Assembly (NCBI GenBank): GCA_963792175.1
Contig: CAWBVG010000008.1
Span: 69,191-133,190, forward strand
Direction: 5' to 3'
Length of the DNA: 64,000 bases
Source: CAWBVG01 sp963792175
Lineage (GTDB): Bacteria > Acidobacteriota > Vicinamibacteria > Vicinamibacterales > CAVVIG01
A model generated the notes under the pieces. That model did no database searches. It had not been told where the DNA came from and worked only from the letters and a program-made list of their open reading frames with translations. Shown piece after piece: positions 1 through 10,800 of the stretch. The translations under genes and the position numbers were made by a program. Position 1 is the stretch's first letter, and each line of letters starts with the position of its first letter.

Positions 1-751
1 GCGGCTTCGAAGCCACGCGATCGGAAGTGGCGATGCTCCAGTTTCGAGCGACCGTCGTACGAGCCGATCTCGAACTGGCGAAGGCCGCGGCGCAGCTGAA
101 GACGCTGCTCGGCCGTCCGCCTGAAGCACCCGCTCGAAATCGTCGATGCTCTCGCCATGCGCCGGCGGCGAACGGACCGCAGACGATGTCGCCGACGTCG
201 AGTCGCTCGCGCTTCGATCGCGGCCCGACCTGCTGTCGCTTCAGCTCGCGCAGGCGCGGTCGGTCGCCGATCTGCGACTGCAGGAGGCGCTCGGCCGGGT
301 TGACTACACCGTCGGCGCCGAATATCGACGGCAGCAGGGCTTCTCGGGCCGGTCGAATTCGCTGGGGTTTTTCTTCAGCACGCCGCTGCCGCTCCTGAAT
401 CGCAATCAGGGCGAGATTGCGCGTGCGGACGCGGAGGGCGATCAGGCGAGTCGGCTGATTGCGGCTCGGCGCGCGCAGGTCATCGCCGACGTCCGCAGTC
501 GCGCACCATGACTACATGACGACGCGCGATCTCGTCGCGGGCATCGAGCGCGATCTGCTCGCGCCGGCCGCGACGCGCGCGCGACATCTCCTCGTATACC
601 TACCAAGCCGGAGGCGGGACGCTTCTCGAAGCTGCTCGACTCGCAGCGCGCCTTCAACGAGACGATGCAGACCTATGTGGACGCGCAGGCGAACCTGCGG
701 CGCGCGATCGCGCGGCTGAACGCCGCTGCCGGAACCGAGGTGGTGCGATGA
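1..751 (+). CDS. TolC/CusC-family outer membrane efflux protein (5' truncated, frameshifted)
   Basis: This is the outer-membrane channel of a tripartite efflux pump. The window begins inside the gene. The readable parts run through three frames, with shifts near 130, 505 and 610. They contain typical TolC segments: a helical stretch with LELAKAAAQLKTLLGRPP, the beta part ending in PLPLLNRNQGEIARA, and a C-terminal helix with TLLELLDSQRAFNETMQ. The stop overlaps the ATG of the membrane fusion gene at 748, so the two are translationally coupled. Partner genes (RND pump and adaptor) follow directly. Family assignment is firm; the substrate is inferred from the pump (divalent metal). Confidence 0.85.
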
Positions 752-1908
752 CCTCCTTCAGCAAGCTCGTGAACGCAATGTTGCTCGCCTGCGCCGCCCT
801 CGCAGGCAACGGATGTCGAGGCCGCGCAGCGACGCCGCCGCCTGCAGACGAAGCGATTGCCATGCCACCCGCGCGAACGAGCGAGATCATGCTCGACTCG
901 AAAATGCTGACGTCGATCAAGGTCGACACGATCGGCGGATCCGCCTCGAACGGGCAGCTCGCCGTCGCCGGCAAAGTGCAGTTCGACGAGGATCGTGTCG
1001 CGCGCGTGCTGGCGCCGCTGTCGGGTCAGGTCGTGGACCTCCAGGTGAAGCTCGGGGACGCCGTCCGCAAGGGACAGACGATCTGCGTGCTCAGCAGCCG
1101 CGACGCCGCCGCGGCTGCTGGCGAGCACATCGAAAGCCGCAAGGATCTCGAACTCGCGGAAAAGAACGTCACGATGACGGAGGACCTGTTCGAGCACCAG
1201 GCGGCGTCGAAGATGGCGCTCCAGCAGGCACAGAATGACCTGGCCAAGGCGCGCGCCCGCGCCGCCCGGACCGAGGAGGCGCTGCGGGTGCTCGGCGTCG
1301 CCGTCCAGGACGACCTCGCCAGGTTCAACGGCCGCGTCCCGATTCGTCGCTCCGATTCCTGGTGTCGTGATCGAGCGTCGCGTGACCAACGGACAATTCG
1401 CGCCGGCAGACGGCACGCCGCTGTTGACCGTCGCCAACCTCGACACCGTGTGGGTGATCGGCGATCTCTTCGAGCGGGATCTCCGGTTCGTCCAACGCGG
1501 TCAGCCCGCGATCGTGACGACGAGCGCGTATCCCGGCGAGCGGTTCGAGGGCAAGGTCAATTACATCAGCGAATCGATCGATCCCGCCTCGCGGACGGCC
1601 AAGGTGCGCGTGAGCGTCGCCAACCCCGCAGGCCGGCTGAAGCCCGAAATGTACGCCGCGGTCGCGCTGACGGTAGCCGGAGACGAGCGCGCGCCCACCG
1701 TGCCGGCCGACGCGATCTTCACCGAAGACGGGCGCAGCTTCGTCTACGTGGAGCTCGCACCCGGCCGCTTCGTGAGGCGGGCCGTGGAGGTGGCTGCCGG
1801 CGAGCGGTCGCAGCCGGCGGATTCTCGAGCGGCCTTCGCGTCGGCGACCGCATCGTCGTGGACGGCGCGCTCCTGCTGCGGCAGGAAGAACAGCAGCGGG
1901 CGAGCTGA
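748..1908 (+). CDS. RND efflux periplasmic adaptor (membrane fusion protein, CzcB/CusB type)
   Basis: The adaptor links the inner-membrane RND pump to the TolC channel. The N-terminus is hydrophobic and ends near a cysteine, so a signal peptide or lipoprotein is likely. A biotinyl-lipoyl-like half (GQVVDLQVKLGDAVRKGQ) precedes a coiled hairpin, then the second half (IPGVVIERRVTNGQFAPADG), a beta barrel (TVWVIGDLFERDL) and a C-terminal domain ending VGDRIVVDGALLLRQEEQ. Two frame changes, near 1340 and 1825, break one continuous family match. ATG at 748 overlaps the previous stop, and its own stop overlaps the pump start at 1908. Confidence 0.88.
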   Translation: MTSFSKLVNAMLLACAALAGNGCRGRAATPPPADEAIAMPPARTSEIMLDSKMLTSIKVDTIGGSASNGQLAVAGKVQFDEDRVARVLAPLSGQVVDLQVKLGDAVRKGQTICVLSSRDAAAAAGEHIESRKDLELAEKNVTMTEDLFEHQAASKMALQQAQNDLAKARARAARTEEALRVLGVAVQDDLARFNGRVPIRRSDSWCRDRASRDQRTIRAGRRHAAVDRRQPRHRVGDRRSLRAGSPVRPTRSARDRDDERVSRRAVRGQGQLHQRIDRSRLADGQGARERRQPRRPAEARNVRRGRADGSRRRARAHRAGRRDLHRRRAQLRLRGARTRPLREAGRGGGCRRAVAAGGFSSGLRVGDRIVVDGALLLRQEEQQRAS

Positions 1909-4900
1909 TGGTCCGGAAGCTCGTCGCCTTCGCGCTGTACCAGCCGCTGTTCCTGCTGCTCGTCACGCTGCCTGTTCATCGCGGGCGGGCATCGTCGCGT
2001 TCCAGTCGCTGCCGGTCGAGGCGTTTCCCGACGTCACCGACGTCCAGGCCACCGTGATCACACTGTTCCCGGGCCACGCGGCGGAGGAAGTGGAGAAGCA
2101 GGTCACCATTCCGCTCGAGATCGCGCTGGCCGGCGTGCCGCACGCGGTGCGGATGTTCTCGCACACGCAGTTCGGCCTGTCGTTCCTCACGCTCACCTTC
2201 GACGACCAGGTGGACGACTACTTCGCGCGGCAGCGGGTGCTCGAGCGGCTGCAGCAGGCCGACCTTCCGCCGGACATCCAGCCGCAGCTGGCGCCGCTGT
2301 CGACGCCGGTCGGCGAGCTGTACCGCTTCCGCCTGGTGTCGGACCACGGCGAGCCCGACCGAACTGCGCAGCATCGAGGACTGGGTCGTCGAGCGCGCAG
2401 CTGAAGATGGCGCCCGGCGTGGCCGACGTCGTCAGCCGCGGCGGCTTCATCAAGCAGTATCAGGTGAACCTCGACCTCGCGCGGATGAAGGCCTACGGCG
2501 TCGACGCTGCAGCAGGTCTTCACCGCGCTCGGTCGCGGCAACGCGAACGCCGGCGGCAACTACATCGAACAGGGCGAGCAGCAGTATCTGATTCGCGGCG
2601 TCGGCCTGCTGCGATCGCCCGAGGACATCGGCACCATCGTCGTGGCCGAACACGGCGGCACGCCGCTGCTGATTCGCGACATCGCGGACGTCCACGGTCG
2701 GCGCCGTGCCGCGCCAGGGCCTGGTCGGGCGAAACGACGACGACGAGATCGTCGAGGGCATCGTCCTGATGCGCAAGGGCGAGAACCCGTCCGAGGTGCT
2801 GACCGAGGTCAAAGAGCGCGTCGAGCACCTGAACGCGTCGATTCTGCCGAAGGGCGTACGGATCGTGCCGTACTACGACCGCTCGACGGCTGATCGCGAC
2901 GACGCTGACGACGGTGTTCCGCAATCTGCTCGAGGGCGCGCTGCTGGTGACGCTGGTGCTGTACATGTTTCTGCGCAACGGCGCGCGCCGCCGGCATCGT
3001 CGCGGTCGTGATTCCGCTGGCGCTGCTCGCCACGTTCATCGGCCTGCGCGTCCGCGGCATCCCGGCCAACCTGCTGTCGCTCGGCGCCATGGATTTCGGG
3101 ATCATCGTCGACGGCGCGGTCATCGTCGTCGAGAACGTGTTCCGGACGCTCGCCGAGCGTCAGGAGCACGGCGCGGATCGCGAGTCGGTGCGCGCAGGCC
3201 ATTCTCGACGCCACCGCGCAGGTCGGCCGGCCGACGCTCTTCTCGATGCTCATCATCATCGTGGCGCACATTCCGATCTTCACGCTGCAGCGGCACGAGG
3301 GCCGCATCTTCGCGCCGATGGCGTACACGGTGACGTCGGCGCTGGTCGGCTCGCTGCTGTTCTCGCTGACGCTGGTGCCGCTGCTGTGCCTCTTTCTGCT
3401 CGGCCGCGGCGTGGCGCACGAGCGACAACCGGCTCGTCGAATGCCTGCCGCGCTCTGTATCGCCGGCGTCCTGAGACGAGCGCTGCAGCCGGCCGCTGCT
3501 CGTCGTGGGCAGCGCGGTCGCCGCGCTTGCTCGTCGCCTGCTGCTCGTGCCGAGGCTCGGCACCGAGTTCCTGCCGGAGCTGAACGAAGGCACGCTCTGG
3601 CTGAACCTCACGCTGCCGCCGAGCGTGTCGGTGTCGGAGGCGTCGCGCATCGTGCGCGCGGGTGCGGACCGATGCTCCGCCGAGTTTCCCGAGGTCACGC
3701 AGGTGATCTCGCAGGCCGGCCGGCCCGAGGACGGCACCGATCCGAAGACCGATCAACATGGCCGAGTTCTTCGTGGACCTGAAGCCGCCGGCGGAATGGA
3801 CGCGGAAGATCACCCGCGAGGAGCTGTCGGCGCAGATGGAAGACGCCGATCGACGAGATTCCCGGGTCTCGAGCCGGCGATTTCGCAGCCGATCCGCGAC
3901 AACGTGCTCGAGAGCATCTCGCAGATCGACGGCCAGATCGTGATCAAGGTTTCGGCGACGACCCGGCGACATTGCGGTCAAAGGTCGACGACGTGCTGCG
4001 AGCGGTCTCGGCACGTCCGCGGCGTGTCGCGCGCGTTCATCGATCGCGCCGGCGAGGTGCCGCAGCTGCAGATTGAGGTCGACCGCGCGCCGCGCCGCCC
4101 GCTACGGCCTCAACGTCGCGGACGTCGAGGACGTCATCGAGACGGCGCTTGGCGGCAAGGTGGCGACCGAGATCTGGGAAGGCGAGCGGCGCTATCGGCG
4201 TGGCGGTGCGGCTGCGCGAGCAGGATCGGCGGGACATCGGCGGCGATCAGCCAGCATGCTCGGTCGACACGCCGGCGGGGCCGCGCGTGCCGCTCGGCCG
4301 ACGTCGCCAACATTTCCGTGCGGGGCGGCAGCATGAACATCAGCCGCGAAGCCGGCACGCGCGTGTCGGCGATCGGCGTGTTCATCCGGGGCCGCGACAT
4401 GGGCGGCATCGTCGAGGAGATGCGCCGAGAACGTCGACGCGCGACGTCAAGTTTCCGCCCGGCTACTACGCGACTTTGGCGGCGAATTCGAGAACCAGCA
4501 GCGCGCGATGACGCGACTGGGGATCATCGTGCCCGATCAGCGTGTTCCTGATCTTCATCCTGCTGTTCAACGCGTTCGGCTCGGTCAGGAACGCCGCGAT
4601 CGTGCTCGCCAACATCCCGCTCGCGTCGATCGGCGGCATCGTGGCGCTCTATCTGACCGGCATTCACCTGAGCGTGTCGGCGGCCATCGGCTTCATCGCG
4701 CTGTTCGGCCAGGCGGTGCTGAACGGTGTCGTGATGGTCAGCTGTTTTGCGGACGAGCGCGCACTCGGGCACTCGCCGATCGACGCCGTGATGAACGGCG
4801 CGACGGTGCGGCTGCGGACCGTGCTGATGACGGCGCTGCTGGCGATGCTCGGCCTGCTGCCGATGGCGTTGTCGCACAGCATCGGTTCCGAGGTGCAGAA

Positions 4901-5017
4901 GCCGCTCGCGGTGGTCGTGATCGGCGGACTGGTGTCGGCGACGCTGCTGACGCTGATCGTCCTGCCGACGCTCTATCTCCTCGGTCGAGGGGCGGGCCGC
5001 CTGTGGCGCGCTCCTGA
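1908..5017 (+). CDS. Heavy-metal efflux RND pump (CzcA-like, HME family), heavily frameshifted
   Basis: This is the proton-driven inner-membrane pump of the operon. Fragments in all three frames line up end to end with an HME-RND protein of about 1030 residues. The N-terminus has VEAFPDVTDVQ and VTIPLEIALAGVP. The fourth membrane segment has MDFGIIVDGAVIVVEN, whose D...D...E spacing (near 3090-3140) matches the proton-relay residues of CzcA-type divalent-cation pumps rather than the Cu/Ag CusA pattern. A late membrane segment has VSAAIGFIALFGQAVLNGVV. I count roughly ten single-base frame changes; conservation continues across them, so sequence error is more likely than decay. The end near 5017 is the best-fitting stop. 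Metal specificity is an inference. Confidence 0.88.
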
Positions 5018-5900
5018 GCGTGGCCGCTGTCGTGCGTGCACGCCGTGCTTGCCGAGAACGTCGCCGACGATGATCGAGAGGCCGGCGAACGCCGCCAAGT
5101 CCGGAGCGCTGCCGGAGAGCCGATCTGGAGGCCGCCGTCGACTGCGTAACGCGAGCCCAGCTCGTAGATCGCGCCGAGCGTCGAACGCGGCGATGGCGCC
5201 GCCGCCCGCCTCCTGTCGCGAGAACCAGAACATCTCGACGTACGGATTCCAGTTGTCCGACGCGGCAAGGCTCGCCGACAGCGACACGAGATGCTGCGCG
5301 AAGTGCGGCGCCCCCGCCCGCGCCGATGGCGCCGATGCCGTAGTTGACGTCGACGTGTCCGTGGGAACCGATGTCGGTGCCGGTCAGCACGCCAGCGTGT
5401 AGTCGGCGTCGCCAGAGCCGAGGCCCTTGTCGGCGTTCGCCGTCGGCAGGTTGACGGTCGGCAGGATGGAGAGCACCGGCACGCCGCCCGGATTGGCCCA
5501 CAGCCGCAGCTTCGCGCCGAGCTGCAGATTGCCGAATCCGGTGACGCTGCCAAGCGCGATCGCTCTGCGACAGAAAGCCGTCGGCGCCGATGCGCGCCTC
5601 GAGCCAGTCGGAGCAGGCCGAGGCGCGCGGTGAACGGCGATCCGAACGCCTGCTGGCCCACGCCAGCATGCGTGTAGAGCCCGCCGAACTCGACCTGCAG
5701 CAAGCCGATGTCGACGATGTGCGTGCCGTTGGTGACGTCGGGACGATCGGGCTCGATGGTCTCTTGCGTCCGCGCCTCTGGTGTCCGCGCCGTCTCCGTG
5801 CTCGCGCGGACTCTTGTGGCTGCGCCGGCTCTTGTGCTCGCGCGGACCCCGCCATCGCCAACACGATCGCGAGGACCGGCATCCCGGCGCGCCGGATCAT
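4973..5900 (-). CDS. Probable outer-membrane beta-barrel protein of the 'transporter' (MetA-like) type
   Basis: The start at 5900 gives a signal peptide (MIRRAGMPVLAIVLAMAGSARA) followed by alternating beta-strand-like segments such as THIVDIGLLQVEFGGLYTHA, RLGLSDWLEARIGADGF, and a C-terminal part AAFAGLSIIVGDVLGKHG. This resembles the MetA-like 'transporter' barrel family, whose function is poorly defined. Frame changes occur near 5790, 5620, 5480 and 5130. The ATG overlaps the stop of the DtxR-type regulator, so the two are one operon, pointing to a role in metal or small-molecule passage. The 3' end is uncertain and runs slightly into the converging efflux gene. Confidence 0.55.
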
Positions 5901-6597
5901 CGGTCGACCTCGACGAGCAGCTTCGACGCCGCGCGCGCGCCGATGGTGATGCGGCGGTCCTTCTTTCGCGACGAGCACCGAATCGGCCGCGGTATCGCGC
6001 GTTTCCACCTCGATGCCCTGACCGGGCTTCAGATCGTTGCTCTCGATGAACCGCAGGAACGCCGGATCCTGATCGGCGATTCGCGTCACCCTCAGCGGTG
6101 TGCCGATCGGGCAGGTGAGCAGGCTGTCGAGGTGGCGGTTGGCGACGCGCGCCTTCGGGGTTCGGAATCGGATCGCCGTGCGGATCGTGGGTCGGATGTC
6201 CGAGCATCTCGTCGATGCGCTCGATGAGCCGCTCGGACACCACGTGTTCGAGCTGCTCGGCTTCGTCGTGGACTTCGGCCCAGCTCATGCCCATCACCTG
6301 CACGAGGAACAGCTCCACCAGCCGGTGACGCCGCAGCACGAGCCCCGCGAGCTTCTCGCCCGCGGCCGACAGGCGCACGCCGCTGTACGGTTCGTATTCG
6401 GCGAGGCCCGACTCTGCCAGCGCCTTGACCATCGTCGTCGCGGTGCCCGGCGTGACGCCGAGCGCGGCGGCGACGTGACCCATGGGCACGAGCCGTTGGT
6501 CGCGGGCGAGCGACGACTGTCCCTGGTAGATCGCTTTCAGGTAGTTCTCGACCGTGCTCGACGGAAGCATCGGTGGAATATTACCAGCAGTGTTCAT
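5897..6597 (-). CDS. DtxR/MntR-family metal-dependent transcriptional repressor
   Basis: This is an iron- or manganese-responsive repressor. The N-terminal winged helix has SSTVENYLKAIYQGQ and ALGVTPGTATTMVKALAESG. The dimerisation and metal domain has LRRHRLVELFLVQVMGMSW, HDEAEQLEHVVSERLIERID and HPTHDPHG. The C-terminal FeoA-like domain has DPAFLRFIESNDLKPGQ. Two frame changes, near 6160 and 5965, interrupt it. It starts 18 bp from the divergent ubiE and is followed, with ATGA overlap, by the beta-barrel gene. Position beside a metal efflux operon suggests that it could control both, but no operator was identified. An internal ATG at 6570 is an alternative start. Confidence 0.85.
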
Positions 6598-6615
6598 CAC
6601 CACGATCGGCGACTG

Positions 6616-7371
6616 ATGACGACGAGTCTCTACAAGGCGATCGCGACGCCCGACGGCAAACGACGCTACGTGCGTGCGCTGTTTGCGACGATCGCCGATC
6701 GCTACGACTTCATCACCGTGGCGCTGTCGTATGGGCAGGACCAGCGCTGGAAACGGCGTGTCATCGCGCTGGCGGACCCGCGCCACGGCCTGCGCGTGCT
6801 CGACCTGGCGACCGGCACCGGCGATCTGGCGTTTGCCGCCGCCGCCCGCGGCGCGCGGGTGGTCGGTCTCGATATCACGTACCGGATGATCGAGCTGGCC
6901 AGGCGCAAATCCCAGCCTGCCTCGCCGAAGCTCGCTGGAGCTGACGGCGAGCGAAGGCGGCCGCTACGCTTTCTGGTCGGCGACATGCTCGCGCTTCCGT
7001 TTCCGGCCGCGTCATTCGACGTCGTGACCACCGGCTACGGCCTGCGCAACGTCCCCGACCTGCCGCAGGCGATCGACGAAATTCGACGCGTGCTGGCGCC
7101 GGGCGGTCGGGTGGTTTCGCTCGATTTCAACCGGCCGGCCAGCGCATGGATCCGCGCCGCCTACCTCGCGTATCTGACCGTCGTGGGCGCGGCGCTCGGT
7201 TGGATCCTGCACCGCGATCCGGACACCTATCGCTATATCCCGGCCTCGATTCGTCACTATCCCGGCGCCGCGGCGGTGGCGCGTCTGTTCGAGGATCGTG
7301 GCTTCAGCCGTGTGCGACACTACCGCGTCCTCGGCGGACTGATGGCCATTCACCATGCCACTCGAGACTGA
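6616..7371 (+). CDS. ubiE: Demethylmenaquinone/ubiquinone methyltransferase UbiE (MenG)
   Basis: UbiE carries out C-methylation of the quinone ring, the last step of menaquinone synthesis, using SAM. The SAM-binding motif LDLATGTGDLAFAAA is followed by FDVVTTGYGLRNVPD and VLAPGGRVVSLDFNRP, all typical of UbiE. The length of about 251 residues is normal. The start ATG at 6616 gives the usual N-terminus (VRALFATIADRYDFITVALS). Futalosine genes mqnB, mqnD and mqnE elsewhere in the window supply its substrate, so menaquinone is the likely product. The stop overlaps the next small gene by 17 bases. Confidence 0.93.
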   Translation: MTTSLYKAIATPDGKRRYVRALFATIADRYDFITVALSYGQDQRWKRRVIALADPRHGLRVLDLATGTGDLAFAAAARGARVVGLDITYRMIELARRKSQPASPKLAGADGERRRPLRFLVGDMLALPFPAASFDVVTTGYGLRNVPDLPQAIDEIRRVLAPGGRVVSLDFNRPASAWIRAAYLAYLTVVGAALGWILHRDPDTYRYIPASIRHYPGAAAVARLFEDRGFSRVRHYRVLGGLMAIHHATRD

Positions 7372-7789
7372 CACGTCGAACTGGTCGGGCGAGGGTGTGT
7401 TCACGCAGTTGCTGATCGAGCGCCTGCGCGAGATCGACGCCGTCCGTTTCGTCAAGATCGAGGACGCGCCGGCGACTCGCTCGGAGGCCGACTACAACTT
7501 CATCAGCAACGAGCTCTTCGTCCGTTTCGCGACCGTCGATCGTCAGGAGCCGGTCAAGCGGTTCGGGATTCTGCCGAGCTCGCGCACCGTGACCGGGCCG
7601 GTCATGACGTTGGCCGAGCTGGCGGCGGCTCTGACGGCGATGGAAGGTGTCGGTGAACCCGACTACGGCGACGAGGGGATGCTGCAGTACCTCCGGGCCG
7701 AGCGGATCGTGCCCCCGTACCAGACGCGCGGCTACAAGCTGGTTGAACTCGTCCGAATCTACGAGGTGGGTACTCCCCGGCGTTCCTAA
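7355..7789 (+). CDS. Conserved-looking protein of unknown function
   Basis: This is an intact 144-residue soluble protein with a mix of charged and hydrophobic residues, no signal peptide and no membrane segment. It starts inside the end of ubiE (17-base overlap), so it is probably co-translated. The N-terminal half includes TQLLIERLREIDAVRFVKIED and the C-terminal half RAERIVPPYQTRGYKLVELV. I do not recognise a family. Codon use and GC match its neighbours, so it is likely a real gene. About 80 bp without features separates it from the next gene. Confidence 0.7.
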   Translation: MPLETDTSNWSGEGVFTQLLIERLREIDAVRFVKIEDAPATRSEADYNFISNELFVRFATVDRQEPVKRFGILPSSRTVTGPVMTLAELAAALTAMEGVGEPDYGDEGMLQYLRAERIVPPYQTRGYKLVELVRIYEVGTPRRS

Positions 7790-7870
7790 TGGCTCGGTCG
7801 GTTCCTGCCGACATTGAGCCTGTGCGGTTTCAGCCTCCTCAAGTGCCGTGGCGTGCAGCCAGGTGAATAA

Positions 7871-10800
7871 ATGAGCCTGGTTCCATCGTTATTGCAAGCG
7901 ATTCTGAAGGTCGACGGCGAAGCGCTGGTGATGCACGCCGGCGAAAAGCCGTACGTCGTCGCGCCGGCGGGTCAGATCGAGCTGGCGAGCCGTGGCCTGA
8001 CGCTCGACGCGGTGAATGGGATCGTGGGCCAGCTCCTGCCGACCGAGCTGCAGCGCGCGCTCGACGAATTCGGCGCCGTTCAATACGAATTGCCGGCCGC
8101 TCCTGAATTCCCCCGCCAGCATTTCACGGTCGTCGCGGCACGAGGCGGTGACGATCTCTGGGTCGAAATCCGCCGCCGGCGGGTGCCGGCCGAGGACGAT
8201 CGCGTCCCCGACGACCTGTTTCCGCCGCGCAGTGCGCCAGCCGGCGCCGCGGCCGCCGTCGCCGAGCGACAGGTCGCCGTCGCCGCGCCACTGGTCGCTG
8301 TCGCCGCGCGATCGATCGCTGTCGCCGCGCCACCGGTCGTGGTGCAGCCCCAGGTCGCGCCACCGGCAATCGCGGCAACCGTTGCGCCCGCGGTCAGCGA
8401 GCCGCCTGCCGTCGTTCCGGTCGTTCCGGCGCCGTTGGCCGACGTGCCGTCCACGATCGCCGACGCCGTCGCTGTCGCCGAAGTAGCGCCGACACACGCG
8501 CAACCGATCGCCTACCAGGAAACATTCGCCGGTCACCAGGCCGTCGCTCATTACGAAGCGGTCGCTCACCATGAAGCGGTCGCTCATCACGGAGCCGTCG
8601 CTCTTCATGAAGCGGTCGCTGATGAACCGGCACACGAACCGGTTGTTCACCACGAGCCTGTCGACCACCGTGACGCGGCGGCACCTCCGCCGGTCGTCGC
8701 ACGTCAGGAATCGGTCGCGTATCAGGAGCCCGTGCGCGAGGACGAAGAGTGGGAAGAAGAAGAGATTGAGGACGACGACCTCTCCCTCGGCGACTTCGGG
8801 CAAACGGAAGGATGGTACGAAGAAGAGGATGAAGAAGAGAAGGAGATCGACGATGACGACGGCCTGACGCTGCCGGATGCGGAACAGCTCTTTGGCAAGC
8901 GCCGGGCTGCCGAGACGGACTACGACGAGGAGTTCCAGGAAGTCGGCGAACTCGTGGAAGGCCAGGAGTACGAGGAATACGAGGAAGTACGAGGAAGGCG
9001 AAGAGTTCGAGATTCGGTCTCGATGTGCCCGCGCCGTCGCAGCCAGCGCTGGCTGCGCAGGTTCAAACGCCGGCGCCAGCGATGTTCGCGGCGCCCGCGG
9101 TTCCAACCCTGCCGGCTCCTGTCGTCGCCGAGGCGCCGTTTCAAGTCGCTCCGCCATCGCTTCGCGTGGAAGCATCGCCGCCGTCCGCATTCGCCGAAGT
9201 GTCGCAACCCTTCCTTCTTGTTGCGCCGCCGATCGTCGAAGCGCCGCGGCCCCTTGCCCAGGTACCGCCGCCCGCCGTTGCGCCGCCGCCGGCGCCCGCG
9301 TTCGAAACACCCTCGCCGGTGTTCGACACGCCGGAGCCGGTAGCCGAGATGCCCGCGCCGGTCGTCGAGGTTGTGGCTGCGGTCGAGACAGCCGAGCCGG
9401 TTGCCGAAATGTCCGCGCCGGTCGTCGAGGCTGTGGCTGCAGTCGAGACACCGGAGCCGGTTGCCGAAATGCCCGCGCCGGTCGTCGAGGCCGTGGCTGC
9501 GGTCGAAACACCGGAGCCGGTTGCGGAAGTGCCGTCGCCGGAATCTCGAGGCTCGCGGCTCGTCGATACGCGGAACTGCCACCGGTTGTGGCCGCGCCGC
9601 CGCGGTGTCTACGTTCGAAACTCCCGAGCCTGCGTTCGAGACACCGGAGCCGGTTGCCGAAATGCCCGCACCGGTCGTCGAGGCCGTCGCTGCGGTCGAA
9701 ACACCCGAGCCGGTTGCGGAAGTGCCTTCGCCGGAATTCGAGGCTCCGTCGTCGTACGCGGAACTGCCACCGGTTGTGGCCGCGCCGCCGGCGGTGTCTA
9801 CGTTCGAAACTCCCGCGCCTGTGTTCGAGACACCGGAGCCGGTAGCCGAAATGCCCCCGCCAGTCGTCGAGGCCGTGGCTGCGGTCGGAACGCCAGCACC
9901 TGAGTTCGAGATACCGGAGCGGTTGCCGAAGTGCCGGCGCCGGTTGTCGAGGCCGTCGCTGCGGTCGAAACACCCGAGCCGGTTGCGGAAGTGCCTTCGC
10001 CGGAATTCGAGGCTCCGTCGTCGTACGCGGAACTGCCGCCGGTTGCGGCCGCGCCGCTGGCGGTGTCTGACGTTCGAAACTCCCGCGCCTGTGTTCGAGA
10101 CACCGGAGCCGGTCGCCGAAATGGCCCCGCCGGTCGTCGAGGCCGTGGCTGCGGTCGAAGCACATCCACCGGCGTTCGAGACACCGGAGCCGGTTGCCGA
10201 AATGCCCGCGCCGGTCGTCGAGGCCGTCGCTGCGTTCGAAACACGGCAGCCGGTTGCGGAAGTGCCTTCGCCGGAATTCGAGGCTCCGTCGTACGCGGAA
10301 CTGCTGCCCGTTGTGGCGGAGCCGCCGCCGGCGCCTGTGTTCGAACTGGTCGCGCCCGTGTTCGACACAGAGATTGTTGAAGAAGAAGTACCTCCGCCGC
10401 CCGTCGAAGCCTTCGAGGCGCACGCCGAACTTCCATTTTGGGTCGTCGAAGCCCCGATGCCGGCCGCGACGCTGTCCGAGCCGCCCGCGGAATCAGCCCT
10501 GGAGCCCGAGGCGGAGCCGGATGAACCGGCGCCGGCCGCGGAGCCGTCAACGTCCAGACCGTCGTGGGCCGCGCGGGTGCCGCCCGCTACGGTCCTGACG
10601 ATGTCGCGAAACCCGATCCGCTCGACCGACTTCCAGCCGCCGCGATGCAGGATCCCACGATGAGCGGGCTCGATCGCCTGCTGCGGGTGTCGGCCGCCCG
10701 CGGCGCGTCGACCCTGTATCTGTCGACCGACGCGCAGCCCTCGGTCCGCGTCGACGGCGAGCTGCAAACGATAGATGGCGAACCGGTCTTGTCAGCGCGC

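Noticed and set aside
1908..5017. Efflux pump as a decayed pseudogene.
   Set aside because: Every fragment keeps family residues and joins the next without loss; single-base shifts of the same kind occur in housekeeping genes such as dnaX, so sequence error is the simpler reading.
9331..9530. 60-bp periodic repeat considered as a CRISPR array.
   Set aside because: The whole period is conserved with no unique spacers, and it is in frame with a coding sequence; no cas genes are near.
7889..10767. Very long open frames on the minus strand (844 and 615 codons) opposite the PilT-like gene.
   Set aside because: They are rich in Arg, Pro and Gly with repeats that mirror the plus-strand coding repeat, lack any recognisable domain, and the plus strand has clear domains at both ends.
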